Below are positions 15,191 through 23,700 of a stretch of 36,210 nucleotides of DNA, one piece after another. The stretch comes from Prevotella sp. UBA2456 (GTDB lineage Bacteria > Bacteroidota > Bacteroidia > Bacteroidales > Bacteroidaceae), in assembly GCA_002342415.1 (NCBI GenBank), contig DDPY01000038.1:79277-115486 (forward strand). Direction: 5' to 3'. Position 1 is the first letter of the stretch. Every line of letters starts with the position of its first letter. The notes beneath the pieces are model-generated. The model searched no databases and was not told the origin of the DNA. It saw only the letters and a program-made list of their open reading frames with translations. Both the position numbers and the translations under genes were made by a program.

Positions 15191-16411
15191 ATGGGCAACA
15201 ATAAGGACAAAACGAAACTAAGTCCCTGGTGGAAAGGATTTCTCACCAGCATACTCGGCACGACTATATCCATTGCCCTGACTTTCGGCACAACGGCAAT
15301 AGTAAATAGCAGGAAAGCGGAGGATGCCCGGCGACTGACGGCTATGATGATAATCCAGGATATTGACAACAGCATAGAAACATTGAGAAACATCATGGAT
15401 CACGAGGAGAAATGCTATAATGCCACGCAATATGCGATAAACCATATTGACAGCATTACTGCCTTGCCCGATGATACGCTGAATCTGCTATTACAATATA
15501 TTATGCCTGGTATGTGGATGTCGACAGACATGGAGTTCGATGACTCCAAAGAGCGAATCTTCCATAGCAGTCAAGATTCCTGGAGCAATTTGAACGACAT
15601 TGCCTTCGTCAATAATGTCGAATCGTTTTACAAAAGCAGGCATGTGCTTCAAAGGCTTTTGAAAACAGGCGACGACATGTATTATTGGATTAAACCGATA
15701 TCCAAAGAAGAGGCGATTCACGACATACAGAGCGGAATTCTTACTAACAAAGACAAGTTTATATCCTATTGGGAAAGAAGATTAAAAGAACCGCGTGTTC
15801 AAGAATACATAGTCAACTACTTCGAGCGGATTAAACTTTACCAGGACGTGATTGAGAGTTGGAGCGGCCTGAATGAAGAGAACAAATTCCTAATGAATAT
15901 CACTAAGGAAGATCTCAACGAATTTAAGGAAAGCACCATTAAGAAGAATCGCGCAGCCAAAGAGAAAGATATCATAGGAGTGTGGATTGACTCGGTTATC
16001 GTTGACCATCAACAAGAATATGAATACCGCAAAGACCACACATTTACAGTGCGTGCAATTCACCATGTGCCCCAACCCATCTACTCTGGCAAGATCGTGC
16101 TAACAGCATCGCTTGAGGGAATCTGGACCATCGAGGGCGACTCCATCATCGTCATCTTCGACCCGTCAACTTGCAAGTTGTCGGCAGACGATAGTGGCAT
16201 TTACTACCCTAAAGAAATGCGTGACTCCGTGAAAAGATATATCGACCTGTGGCTGGTTGGCGCGAAGCAATTAGACCACTTTAAGCAGTCTATAACAGAA
16301 CAAGGCATCAGGCAATCCAGAGCCACGAACATCGACCTGACGGGAAATAGGCTTGAACTGACAGACTCAGAAAGGAAAACTACCCACTACAAACGGAAAA
16401 TAACAAATTGA
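15191..16411 (+). CDS. Membrane-anchored protein with a C-terminal lipocalin-like segment, function unknown
   Basis: The 406-residue protein has a short basic N-terminus and one membrane span at about 17-38 (FLTSILGTTISIALTFGTTAIV). A helical region follows (residues 40-260, rich in Glu, Lys, Ile and Asn). A beta-rich stretch at about 260-320 (DIIGVWIDSVIVDH, YEYRKDHTFTVRAIHH, LEGIWTIEGDSIIVIFDP) has the order of lipocalin-like repeats in Bacteroidetes proteins. No catalytic motif is recognised. The likely topology is N-terminus inside, bulk outside the cytoplasmic membrane. It follows the previous gene by 18 nt and probably shares its transcript. Base composition is noticeably less GC-rich than the flanking core genes. 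Confidence 0.75.
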   Translation: MGNNKDKTKLSPWWKGFLTSILGTTISIALTFGTTAIVNSRKAEDARRLTAMMIIQDIDNSIETLRNIMDHEEKCYNATQYAINHIDSITALPDDTLNLLLQYIMPGMWMSTDMEFDDSKERIFHSSQDSWSNLNDIAFVNNVESFYKSRHVLQRLLKTGDDMYYWIKPISKEEAIHDIQSGILTNKDKFISYWERRLKEPRVQEYIVNYFERIKLYQDVIESWSGLNEENKFLMNITKEDLNEFKESTIKKNRAAKEKDIIGVWIDSVIVDHQQEYEYRKDHTFTVRAIHHVPQPIYSGKIVLTASLEGIWTIEGDSIIVIFDPSTCKLSADDSGIYYPKEMRDSVKRYIDLWLVGAKQLDHFKQSITEQGIRQSRATNIDLTGNRLELTDSERKTTHYKRKITN

Positions 16412-16416
16412 ATAAA

Positions 16417-16545
16417 ATGGTTATGACAAAATCTATGACCCATACAATGCCGTCTATCTTGCGCCTCGGGCTACGTTGCGGTCTACACTCTATGAGCGCG
16501 TCATACATCTTCCCTGCTCAGATTGAAATCTTGTATGCAGATTAA
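16417..16545 (+). CDS. Possible 42-residue small protein
   Basis: An open frame from ATG at 16417 to TAA at 16545 begins 5 nt after the preceding stop and ends 36 nt before the M4 peptidase gene. The peptide starts MVMTKSMTHTMPSILRLGL and ends SYIFPAQIEILYAD. It has two Cys-free hydrophobic stretches, one Cys (RCGL) and no recognisable signal. Position and spacing favour a real gene; composition alone does not. It may be a leader or a chance frame. Confidence 0.3.
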   Translation: MVMTKSMTHTMPSILRLGLRCGLHSMSASYIFPAQIEILYAD

Positions 16546-16581
16546 GCGATTACTAACAGATTTACAAACCAAAAAGTAAAC

Positions 16582-18639
16582 ATGATGAAAAAAGTAATTC
16601 TATTCTTAATGCTGTTGGTTGGTGTTGGGGCACAGGCAGCAACAAACGACGGTCACGTATGGCTGAAGTTGCAGAGCAGTAATGTCCGTATGGATGAGGC
16701 TGTCAACCATTTCGGTGAGTGGATTAACCTGCCTGCCGAATCGACTTTCGAATTATTGAGTGACGAGACAGACCAGATAGGCATGCGCCACCTGCGCTAT
16801 CGCCAGTATGTGGCAGGCGTGGAGGTTCAGGCATCGATGCTGATTGTGCATGGTCGCGACGGTCTGGTGACCACGGCTAATGGTGTGGTGATGGAACAGC
16901 AGGAACAACCAAAAACTATTCGACGCGCTGCAGCAACACGAGGCGGATATGAGAATTGCTATCTGGTAAAGGATGACGACGGTTATCACTATGCCCGATT
17001 GGACTATGACATCTTTGGTAATGCCGATATCTATGTGGATATAGAAACTGGCAAAGTGGTGAAATCGCTGCCTCGTAAACATTCTGTTGATGTGACAATG
17101 CAAGGCCGTTCTATGTATAGTGGCACCGTGCCACTATCGGTAAAAGAACTAACTGACGGCAAACGCGTGATGATAGACGAGTCACGAAATATATATACAC
17201 TCAATGCTCAGCAAACGCCGAGTATTACAGATTATGAAATGCAAGGATATAAACTCTATGAAGATGAGAAAGGAAATATAATATATGACCGAGAGCGTTA
17301 TATTAAAGAATATTGTCCACCATTTTCAACAGATGCAGACTTCCTGACAATGGCTCAGTTGGTACAAATTACACTTGAAAAAGTGTACAATCTGGATGAC
17401 CAATTTGCAGAAGTTTATCTAGTATTGAAAGATATTAACAGCATAGAAGTTGCAAAAACGCCTCGAATGTTTGTCTCCTCATTGCCATTACAATTTGATA
17501 TCAATACCTTAGGTGGAACTTCGGCCTTTCTGAATGACAGAGGTTTCAAAATTGAGGTCTGGTTATATAATTATGTTGGAGAAGATACAATTGTTGATGA
17601 AGTTGAATTTGGTTCACAGCCAATAGGTCTGAACGACTGGAAAGGAGATAAATCGGAAGGACATTTACATGTTATCGCAACGGGTAATCCTGTTGCAGAC
17701 ATTCATTGGGGTATGCAGAAAACCTATGATTGGTATAAGGATATATTGGGGCGTAATAGTTTTGATGACAAAGGAAGTCCGATATATAACATCTTTTTTG
17801 CTCGAACACGAACATTATCTTATATAAATTCTTTTATACATATGAATACAGGGCAAAACAATGCCTTTGCTAATAATGACGAGATGCATAATTGTTACAT
17901 TATGGAATATGGTATAGGTGATGGAGTAGAAATGCGCCCTGTTGTTGCACTTGACATTTTGGCCCATGAATATACTCATCTTGTAACAGCTTCTACTGCA
18001 AATCTAGAATACATGGGTGAATCGGGTGCGCTTAATGAGTCTTTTTCAGACATGTTAGGAATCAGCATCAAGAAAGCCGTAAAGGGTAGTAAAGCAAACT
18101 GGTTAATAGGTGATGAAGTAATGCTACAAGTGCCATGTATGCGTGATATGAGTAATAAAATTGTAGGTAGTGAGGGCGTACAACCTATATATTATAAAGG
18201 AGACAATTGGTATGATGGAACAGAAGATTATGGTGGAGTACATACAAATAGTGGAGTTCCAAATTATTGGTTCTATTTGGTTGCAAATAAAAGCTATAGG
18301 ATGGAAACCGCATCTAAAATCGCTTATCGAACGTTAACACAATATCTCACTCCCACTTCTAATTTTTATGATGCACGTAAAGCCACTCTTCAAGCTACTG
18401 TTGATATTTATGGTTATGATGATACTTTTTTTTACAATCCTGAGTATGATGCTGTAGAAAGTGCCTGGAACGAGGTCGGGGTCTTTGACGAAGAAGAGTC
18501 AACGGGCATTAATGCCGTCACTCGCATGGTGAACAATAATGAAACTGACAATTGGTATAACTTGCAGGGCCAGCGCATTGACAAACCTTCACAGGCAGGC
18601 ATCTATATCCGAAACGGAAAGAAAGTAATCATCAAATAA
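16582..18639 (+). CDS. Secreted M4 (thermolysin-like) zinc metallopeptidase
   Basis: The 685-residue pre-pro-enzyme has a signal peptide (to about residue 20). An FTP/PepSY-type propeptide follows at about 28-165 (HLRYRQYVAGVEVQASMLIVHG). The M4 catalytic domain contains the zinc site HEYTH (His462, His466), catalytic Glu463, third ligand Glu486 in GALNESFSD, and the transition-state His554 in GGVHTNSGVPNYWFY. A C-terminal tail (STGINAVTRM ... WYNLQGQRIDKP ... GIYIRNGKKVIIK) looks like a sorting signal also seen on the two pectin esterases in this window. It should cut extracellular proteins on the N-side of hydrophobic residues. The DNA from about 17200 to 18460 is clearly AT-richer than the ends, suggesting a mosaic gene. 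A small lipoprotein gene follows 60 nt later. Confidence 0.92.
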   Translation: MMKKVILFLMLLVGVGAQAATNDGHVWLKLQSSNVRMDEAVNHFGEWINLPAESTFELLSDETDQIGMRHLRYRQYVAGVEVQASMLIVHGRDGLVTTANGVVMEQQEQPKTIRRAAATRGGYENCYLVKDDDGYHYARLDYDIFGNADIYVDIETGKVVKSLPRKHSVDVTMQGRSMYSGTVPLSVKELTDGKRVMIDESRNIYTLNAQQTPSITDYEMQGYKLYEDEKGNIIYDRERYIKEYCPPFSTDADFLTMAQLVQITLEKVYNLDDQFAEVYLVLKDINSIEVAKTPRMFVSSLPLQFDINTLGGTSAFLNDRGFKIEVWLYNYVGEDTIVDEVEFGSQPIGLNDWKGDKSEGHLHVIATGNPVADIHWGMQKTYDWYKDILGRNSFDDKGSPIYNIFFARTRTLSYINSFIHMNTGQNNAFANNDEMHNCYIMEYGIGDGVEMRPVVALDILAHEYTHLVTASTANLEYMGESGALNESFSDMLGISIKKAVKGSKANWLIGDEVMLQVPCMRDMSNKIVGSEGVQPIYYKGDNWYDGTEDYGGVHTNSGVPNYWFYLVANKSYRMETASKIAYRTLTQYLTPTSNFYDARKATLQATVDIYGYDDTFFYNPEYDAVESAWNEVGVFDEEESTGINAVTRMVNNNETDNWYNLQGQRIDKPSQAGIYIRNGKKVIIK

Positions 18640-18699
18640 GAATAACAACAAAAGATTATAGTGAACCATATATTTTATAAACAAAAAAACAACAAAATT

Positions 18700-19065
18700 A
18701 TGAGAAAGTATTTAATGACGCTCGCAGCCTTCCTTTGCTGCGCAATGGTTTCTGTAGTGTTCACATCATGCAGCAAGGATGATGATAACAGTGGCAGTGA
18801 TATGTACAGTTATGTTGCCTCAGGCAACGCGACTGTGAAAGATGCATTTGTGGTTCCTTTAACAGACTATACCGATGCCATTAAGTCGGCTGTGGGTAGT
18901 GGGTTGGTAAAGCAGAATGACCAGAAGGTGATTCAGGCCTGTGATGCTGTTTATTCCAAGCACAAGAGTGTTTACGGATCTTCCATCAGTGGAACCATTC
19001 AGATTACACGTAGTAAGTTGGGAGATTCCAATAGTGAGCAAGTCATTAAGGAATATACTTACTAA
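18700..19065 (+). CDS. Small lipoprotein of unknown function next to the M4 peptidase
   Basis: The ATG at 18700 is preferred over the GTG at 18661 because it gives a clean lipoprotein signal peptide (MRKYLMTLAAFLCCAMVSVVFTSCSKDD) with the lipidated Cys in TSCS. The product has 121 residues. The mature domain is about 95 residues of mixed helix and strand (VKDAFVVPLTDYTDAIKSAV, IQITRSKLGDSNSEQV) and no family is recognised. It lies 60 nt downstream of the peptidase gene and ends before a strong terminator, so it is likely expressed with it. An inhibitor, anchor or substrate of the peptidase is possible but purely contextual. Confidence 0.8.
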   Translation: MRKYLMTLAAFLCCAMVSVVFTSCSKDDDNSGSDMYSYVASGNATVKDAFVVPLTDYTDAIKSAVGSGLVKQNDQKVIQACDAVYSKHKSVYGSSISGTIQITRSKLGDSNSEQVIKEYTY

Positions 19066-19094
19066 TCAGTCAAACTTTGATTGATATGTACTTA

Positions 19095-19133
19095 GAAATA
19101 GCAGCCCGTATTTGGACTGCTATTTCAATTTTT
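19095..19133 (+). terminator. Rho-independent terminator after the lipoprotein gene
   Basis: GAAATAGCAG (19095-19104) pairs with CTGCTATTTC (19117-19126), a 10-bp stem with a 12-nt loop that can close further, followed by AATTTTT. It ends the accessory block. Confidence 0.85.
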
Positions 19134-19467
19134 CCCGTCGGAAGTACAAGTACATTGCGCCTATACTCATTGGAGTGAAGCCACCCACAATAATTGACGG
19201 TCTGTCCGTGTGGCAGTTTCTTTGTCTATTTCTCGCTGAAACCATATTGCAGACACTCACGTTCCATATTGAGGAAACGCTATCAGGCCCCGCCCGCCGA
19301 GTATAAACAAAAAACGAAAGGAGCGGAAGCGTTCTATGACTTACTCGACACGCTACAGCACCACAGCGCCGCAGGGGCGCGGAATGAAAAAAAGAACTGG
19401 GTGATTTTATGGAATGTCAAGATTCTTCGAACGGGAAGTTTCGGATGAGAAAACGGGCTGGAAATCG
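19134..19467 (+). other. Non-coding region with a peptide-like frame, possible gene remnant
   Basis: No convincing gene. A frame ending at TGA 19446-19448 reads AEAFYDLLDTLQHHSAAG ... ILWNVKILRTGSFG with protein-like composition, but it lacks a credible start and its upstream part (PCGSFFVYFSLKPYC) looks random. It contains GC-rich islands (GCCCCGCCCGCCG near 19290; GCGCCGCAGGGGCGCGG near 19366). It may be a decayed gene or a dispersed intergenic element. Confidence 0.4.
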
Positions 19468-19545
19468 TGAGTTAACTCAAATAATCGTTTGAGTCGACTC
19501 ATTCGATGAATCGAGTTAACTCAACGGATAAAGCGAGTTAACTGG
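19468..19545. repeat. Four palindromes spaced exactly 22 bp apart
   Basis: TGAGTTAACTCA (19468-19479), TGAGTCGACTCA (19490-19501), CGAGTTAACTCA (19512-19523) and CGAGTTAACTGG (19534-19545). The start-to-start distance is 22 bp each time and the 10-bp spacers are unrelated except for a shared ATAA or ATCG flavour. The core is GAGT-TA/CG-ACTC. Two-fold symmetry at a two-helical-turn spacing looks like a cooperative protein-binding array. It lies 150-230 bp upstream of dusB. Confidence 0.9.
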
Positions 19546-19671
19546 CCTGAAAAGGGATACTGGAAGATGTAAAAGATTTGGACGGAACGAACAAACGACT
19601 ATTATGACAACTAAACAAACTAAATTTGGGACAGAACTGATAAACTTTTATTTGATTTCGCTGCTCCAAAA

Positions 19672-19703
19672 TTTGGTAGTGTTACTGGAATTACCTACCT
19701 TTG
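19672..19703 (+). promoter_or_regulatory. Promoter of dusB, nearly leaderless
   Basis: TTTG at 19672-19675, 20 nt, TACCTTTG at 19696-19703. The dusB ATG begins 7 nt after the -7 box, so the transcript should start at or close to the start codon. The DNA between the palindrome array and this promoter (19546-19671) shows nothing else. Confidence 0.8.
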
Positions 19704-19710
19704 CCGCGAA

Positions 19711-20724
19711 ATGAAGATTGGAACTATTGATTTAGGAGAACGGCCCATTCTGTTAGCCCCGATGGAGGATGTGACCGACATCGGCTTCCGCATGCTGTGC
19801 AAGCGGTTTGGGGCAGCTATGGTGTACACGGAGTTTGTCTCGGCCGAAGCACTGGTGCGCGATGTGAAGTCGACGGTGAAGAAGCTGACCATCAGTGACG
19901 AGGAGCGCCCGGTGGGCATACAAATCTACGGCCGCGATGTGGAGGCGATGGTGGAAGCTGCCAAGATTGTGGAGCAGGCAGGCCCCGACCTGATTGACCT
20001 GAACTTTGGCTGCCCGGTGAAGAAGGTGGCTGGCAAGGGTGCCGGAGCCGGTATGTTACAGAACATCATGCTACCCGACGGTAGCATTGACCCCAGTGCC
20101 AAACTGCTGGAGATTACACGTAAAGTAGTAGATGCCGTCCGGGTGCCCGTCACCGTGAAGACGCGCCTGGGCTGGAACCACGAACAGCTTATCATCACCA
20201 CACTGGCTGAACAGCTTCAGGACTGCGGCATTCAGGCGCTGACCATACATGGGCGCACCCGAAGCCAGATGTATACGGGCGAGGCTGACTGGACGCTGAT
20301 AGGCGAGGTGAAGCGGAATCCACGTATCCATATCCCCATCATCGGCAACGGTGACATCAAGTCGTTGCAGGATGCCGACCGTGCTTTCGACACCTACGGG
20401 GTGGATGCCGTCATGATAGGCCGTGCCACCTTTGGCTGTCCGTGGATATTCAGCCGTCAGGAGCTGACGCTGGATGAGAAGATAGACGTGCTGGAGGAAC
20501 AGCTGTGCATCAATGTGGAGCGCATTGCTGCTGCCAACGGCCGGAGTGTACCCGAGCGCGAAGACGAGTTGCGCGGCATCCTGCACACCCGCCGGCACTT
20601 GGCTGCCTCACCCGTCTTCAAGGGCATTCCCAACTTCCGCGAGACGCGCATCCAGATGCTCAGGGCCGAAAAAAAGGATGACCTGTTGGCCATCCTTGAG
20701 CGTTGCCGCGAGAGGTTGCGATAG
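19711..20724 (+). CDS. dusB: tRNA-dihydrouridine synthase, DusB type
   Basis: The 337-residue flavoenzyme reduces specific uridines in the tRNA D-loop with NADPH and FMN. The TIM barrel begins with ILLAPMEDVTD. The catalytic Cys101 lies in DLNFGCPVKKVAGKGAG, followed by VKTRLGW, TIHGRTRSQMYTGEADW, IIGNGDI and VMIGRATFGCPWIF, all family signatures. The C-terminal helical RNA-binding domain (about 250-337, with HTRRHLAASPVFKGIPNFRE) is complete. Length is normal. It is transcribed alone and convergent with the pectin methylesterase gene, with a shared hairpin between them. Confidence 0.95.
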   Translation: MKIGTIDLGERPILLAPMEDVTDIGFRMLCKRFGAAMVYTEFVSAEALVRDVKSTVKKLTISDEERPVGIQIYGRDVEAMVEAAKIVEQAGPDLIDLNFGCPVKKVAGKGAGAGMLQNIMLPDGSIDPSAKLLEITRKVVDAVRVPVTVKTRLGWNHEQLIITTLAEQLQDCGIQALTIHGRTRSQMYTGEADWTLIGEVKRNPRIHIPIIGNGDIKSLQDADRAFDTYGVDAVMIGRATFGCPWIFSRQELTLDEKIDVLEEQLCINVERIAAANGRSVPEREDELRGILHTRRHLAASPVFKGIPNFRETRIQMLRAEKKDDLLAILERCRERLR

Positions 20725-20756
20725 ACTGTGGCTGGCTATGCACAGCCAGCAATGCC

Positions 20757-20791
20757 AAGTGTGGCTGGCGGATGTTCCGCCAGCCACACTT
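20757..20791. terminator. Bidirectional terminator between dusB and the pectin methylesterase gene
   Basis: A perfect 15-bp stem pairs AAGTGTGGCTGGCGG (20757-20771) with its complement (20777-20791) around a 5-nt loop. It starts with AA and ends with TT, so it can serve both converging genes. A second hairpin (GCTGGCT / AGCCAGC, about 20732-20750) sharing the GGCTGGC motif lies just before it. Confidence 0.85.
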
Positions 20792-20793
20792 CT

Positions 20794-23700
20794 TTAGTAC
20801 TTCACCATCACCTTCCGCGTACTGCCGTCGCTCATGCGGACGATGTTCAGACCGCGCTGCAACTGCGTCAGGCGCTTGCCGTCGATGGTGTAGATGGCCT
20901 CGACGGCAGCGGCCGGCTGAGCGTCGCCCATCTGGATGCCTGTCGACACATTGGCTGTCGCCTTCTGGCTCAGTCCGCCATACTCGTTGACCGACTGCAC
21001 CTGCCAGACATCAGCCTCGGTATAGCCATCGAAAGTAGTGTCCTTGGTGAATCCCGCCACCTCACCGTTCTTGGTCACGACATAGCAGATGGCATAGGGC
21101 ACAGCCTTCCACGAGAGCTTGCCGTCGGCACCCTTCACAACAGGAGCGTCACAAGCCTCGCATAGCAGGTCAGGCTGCCAGTTGTCATCGCCGCCCATCA
21201 CATTCTTCAGCGTATACTGAGCAGCCTCCTCGGCGGTCAGCGTGTTCTTGACGTTGAAGACCTCAGCCTTCGTACCAGCCTCCTTGTCAATCCAATACCA
21301 ATAGTATGTCTCGCGCTGGCTCAGGTCGACGGGGTTGCCGTCCTTGTCGACGGTGTTGTATTCAGCCCAGAGGGCAGGCAGACCACCCATAGTGTTGTAC
21401 CATCCTTTGGCAGGAATGTTGATGAAGGTCTGTGTGTTGATATACACCGTCTTCGGCTGGTCATGCCAGGGACGCCCCAGCCATACGTCAGTGACGTTGA
21501 TGCCCTTACGCGGACGGATGATATTGTTCTGGAACACATAGCCCCACTTGGTATCGGCGGTGTGGCGTGGTGCTACGATGTAGCCGCCGCTGGGACGGTT
21601 GATCTGCAGCGTGTCGCCGTCCAGATAGACATTGCCATTGTTGTAGATGAAGTCTACGGCACCCTCGATGACCGAGTTTTTGATATAATGGCGGGCCGTG
21701 GAGCTGCTGCTGGTAATCCATGTGTCCTGATAGGAGAGCAGTGCCACGTTGTTCATGCAGACGCGGTCGGCTACGGTGTTCAGCGCCAGTGCCTGAGGAC
21801 CATCGAGCTTCTCATAGCCATAGCTGTTCTCCAAGGTGATGTTCTCCAGGAAGGTGTCCGTACCCTTCACCACCACCGTGGCACCCGGGTCTACGGGGTA
21901 GGCGTTGTCGCCGCCGCTGAGACGGTTGTCATAGACGACGGTGTTGTCGCGATCCTGTCCGATGATGTGCAGATGAGTCTTTGCAGCAGGAATGTCGATA
22001 TGCTCGTTGTAGCGTCCGTTTTTGACGAAGATGAGCCAAGGCTTGGCACGTCCCTCCGGCGCATGGTCGATGGCATCCTGCAGCTTGGTGTAGTCGCCGC
22101 TGCCGTCCTGGGCTACCACGGCATCATAGACCTTGGCCTCAGGCTGCTGACGTTCCATGGTGGTGAAGGTGATTTCCGTAGCAGCCACAGCCTGTCCGCT
22201 ACGGCTGACGAGCACGCCCTCGGGCATGGAGAAGGTGTACTGCGTGGCATACTTCAGTCCGCTGTACTTGAAGATGGCACTCTTGCCGCTGATGATGGGA
22301 GCTATCTGCTCACCGTTCAGCGTGGCAGCACCAGAGCCGGCCTTGACCTTATTGTCGAAGCTGAGTATGACAGAGCCGTTGCGTGAAGCGCCAGCAGCCT
22401 TGTCGGCCGGTGTGCTTGAGACGAGGGTAGCCACCTCGCTGGCTGCCCCTGTGGCATCGGCCAGCACGTAGATGTCGGCAATGGCAGTACCGTCGTTGTC
22501 GCTGGTCACACCCGTCAGTGGCGATGTGTAGTCGGGCATGAAGCGGATGAAAAGCCGGTCTACTCCAGCAGCATCGGCAGGCAGGCCGAACTCCTGCGAG
22601 TCCCATCCTCGGTTAGGCAGATTGTAGGTGCCGAAGGTGTTGAACGTCTGACCTCCGTCAATGCTGTACTGTGCGAAGATGATGCTATGCGCATTGTAGT
22701 CGTCGCCTACGCTGGCCGACAGTTTCAGGTTTTCGTATCCCTTCGACGAGAACGAGAGTTCAAAGTAATAGTTGCCGGAGAGCGGGCGCCACACGCGGGC
22801 ACCATACTTGCCGTTCATCATGCCGGCAGCCACACCGTTGGCCAGCCAGCTGGTGGTCTCGCCGGATGCATTGCGCAGGCTGAGCAGTCCGGCATTCTCT
22901 GTGTCGGCCTTATAGTCGGCAGCACGCTCGCTCTTAGGAGCATCGTTGTAGAGATCCCACCCCACGATGAAGTCGGTGGCCGAGAAATTGGCAGTGACAT
23001 TCTTGTCGGCATCCATCTTGATGTCATATTCGGCACTTGTGCCTTGGGCGTCGCCCTCCCAGCCGGTGAATGTCAGGATGCGGTTGTTGACGGCAGTCAC
23101 CTTGACATCGGTTCCTTCCTCATAATAGTGTACGCCGTCCACGTAGTTGCCGACAGGCAGGAACTGTACCAGGTTCTCGTTGGCACCGCCAGTCCACTTC
23201 ATATTCAGTGCATAGACATTGTTCTTGGTGTAGTTGGCCACCAGTGTGGTGTTCTGCTTGATGTCGAAGGTATAGGGATTCTCTGTCGACACTTCGTTGC
23301 CATCGGCATCAGCCCATCCGGCAAAATGATAGCCGAAATTCTCGGTAGCCGTCACTGTCAGCGACGTGCCTTCGTCAAACTCTGCACCGGCGGGATTGCA
23401 CGATACAGAGCCGGCTCCCTCCGTTCCCAGCTTCACACTCATCGTATAGGCAGACACAGCCTCCGGTGTACCCGTCACGTCGCCCGTCAGCACTACGCTG
23501 CCAAAGCCATACTCCTTATTGCTTGCCAGCGCATAGACCTTAATCTTCAGCACCAGACCATTAGCATCCAGTGTCAGTTTGGACAGGTCGTAGGAAACAG
23601 ACGAGAACTCATTGTTACGAGCGGGGCTGAATCCGCTTTCGAGCGTGGTCTCCTGTCCGCCGGCAATAGCCATGACATCGAACTTGCCGCCGCCAGTACC

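Noticed and set aside
19468..19545. CRISPR-like array or plasmid iterons
   Set aside because: 12-bp palindromes with 10-bp spacers are far too short for CRISPR, and no replication initiator gene is nearby. Retained as a binding-site array.
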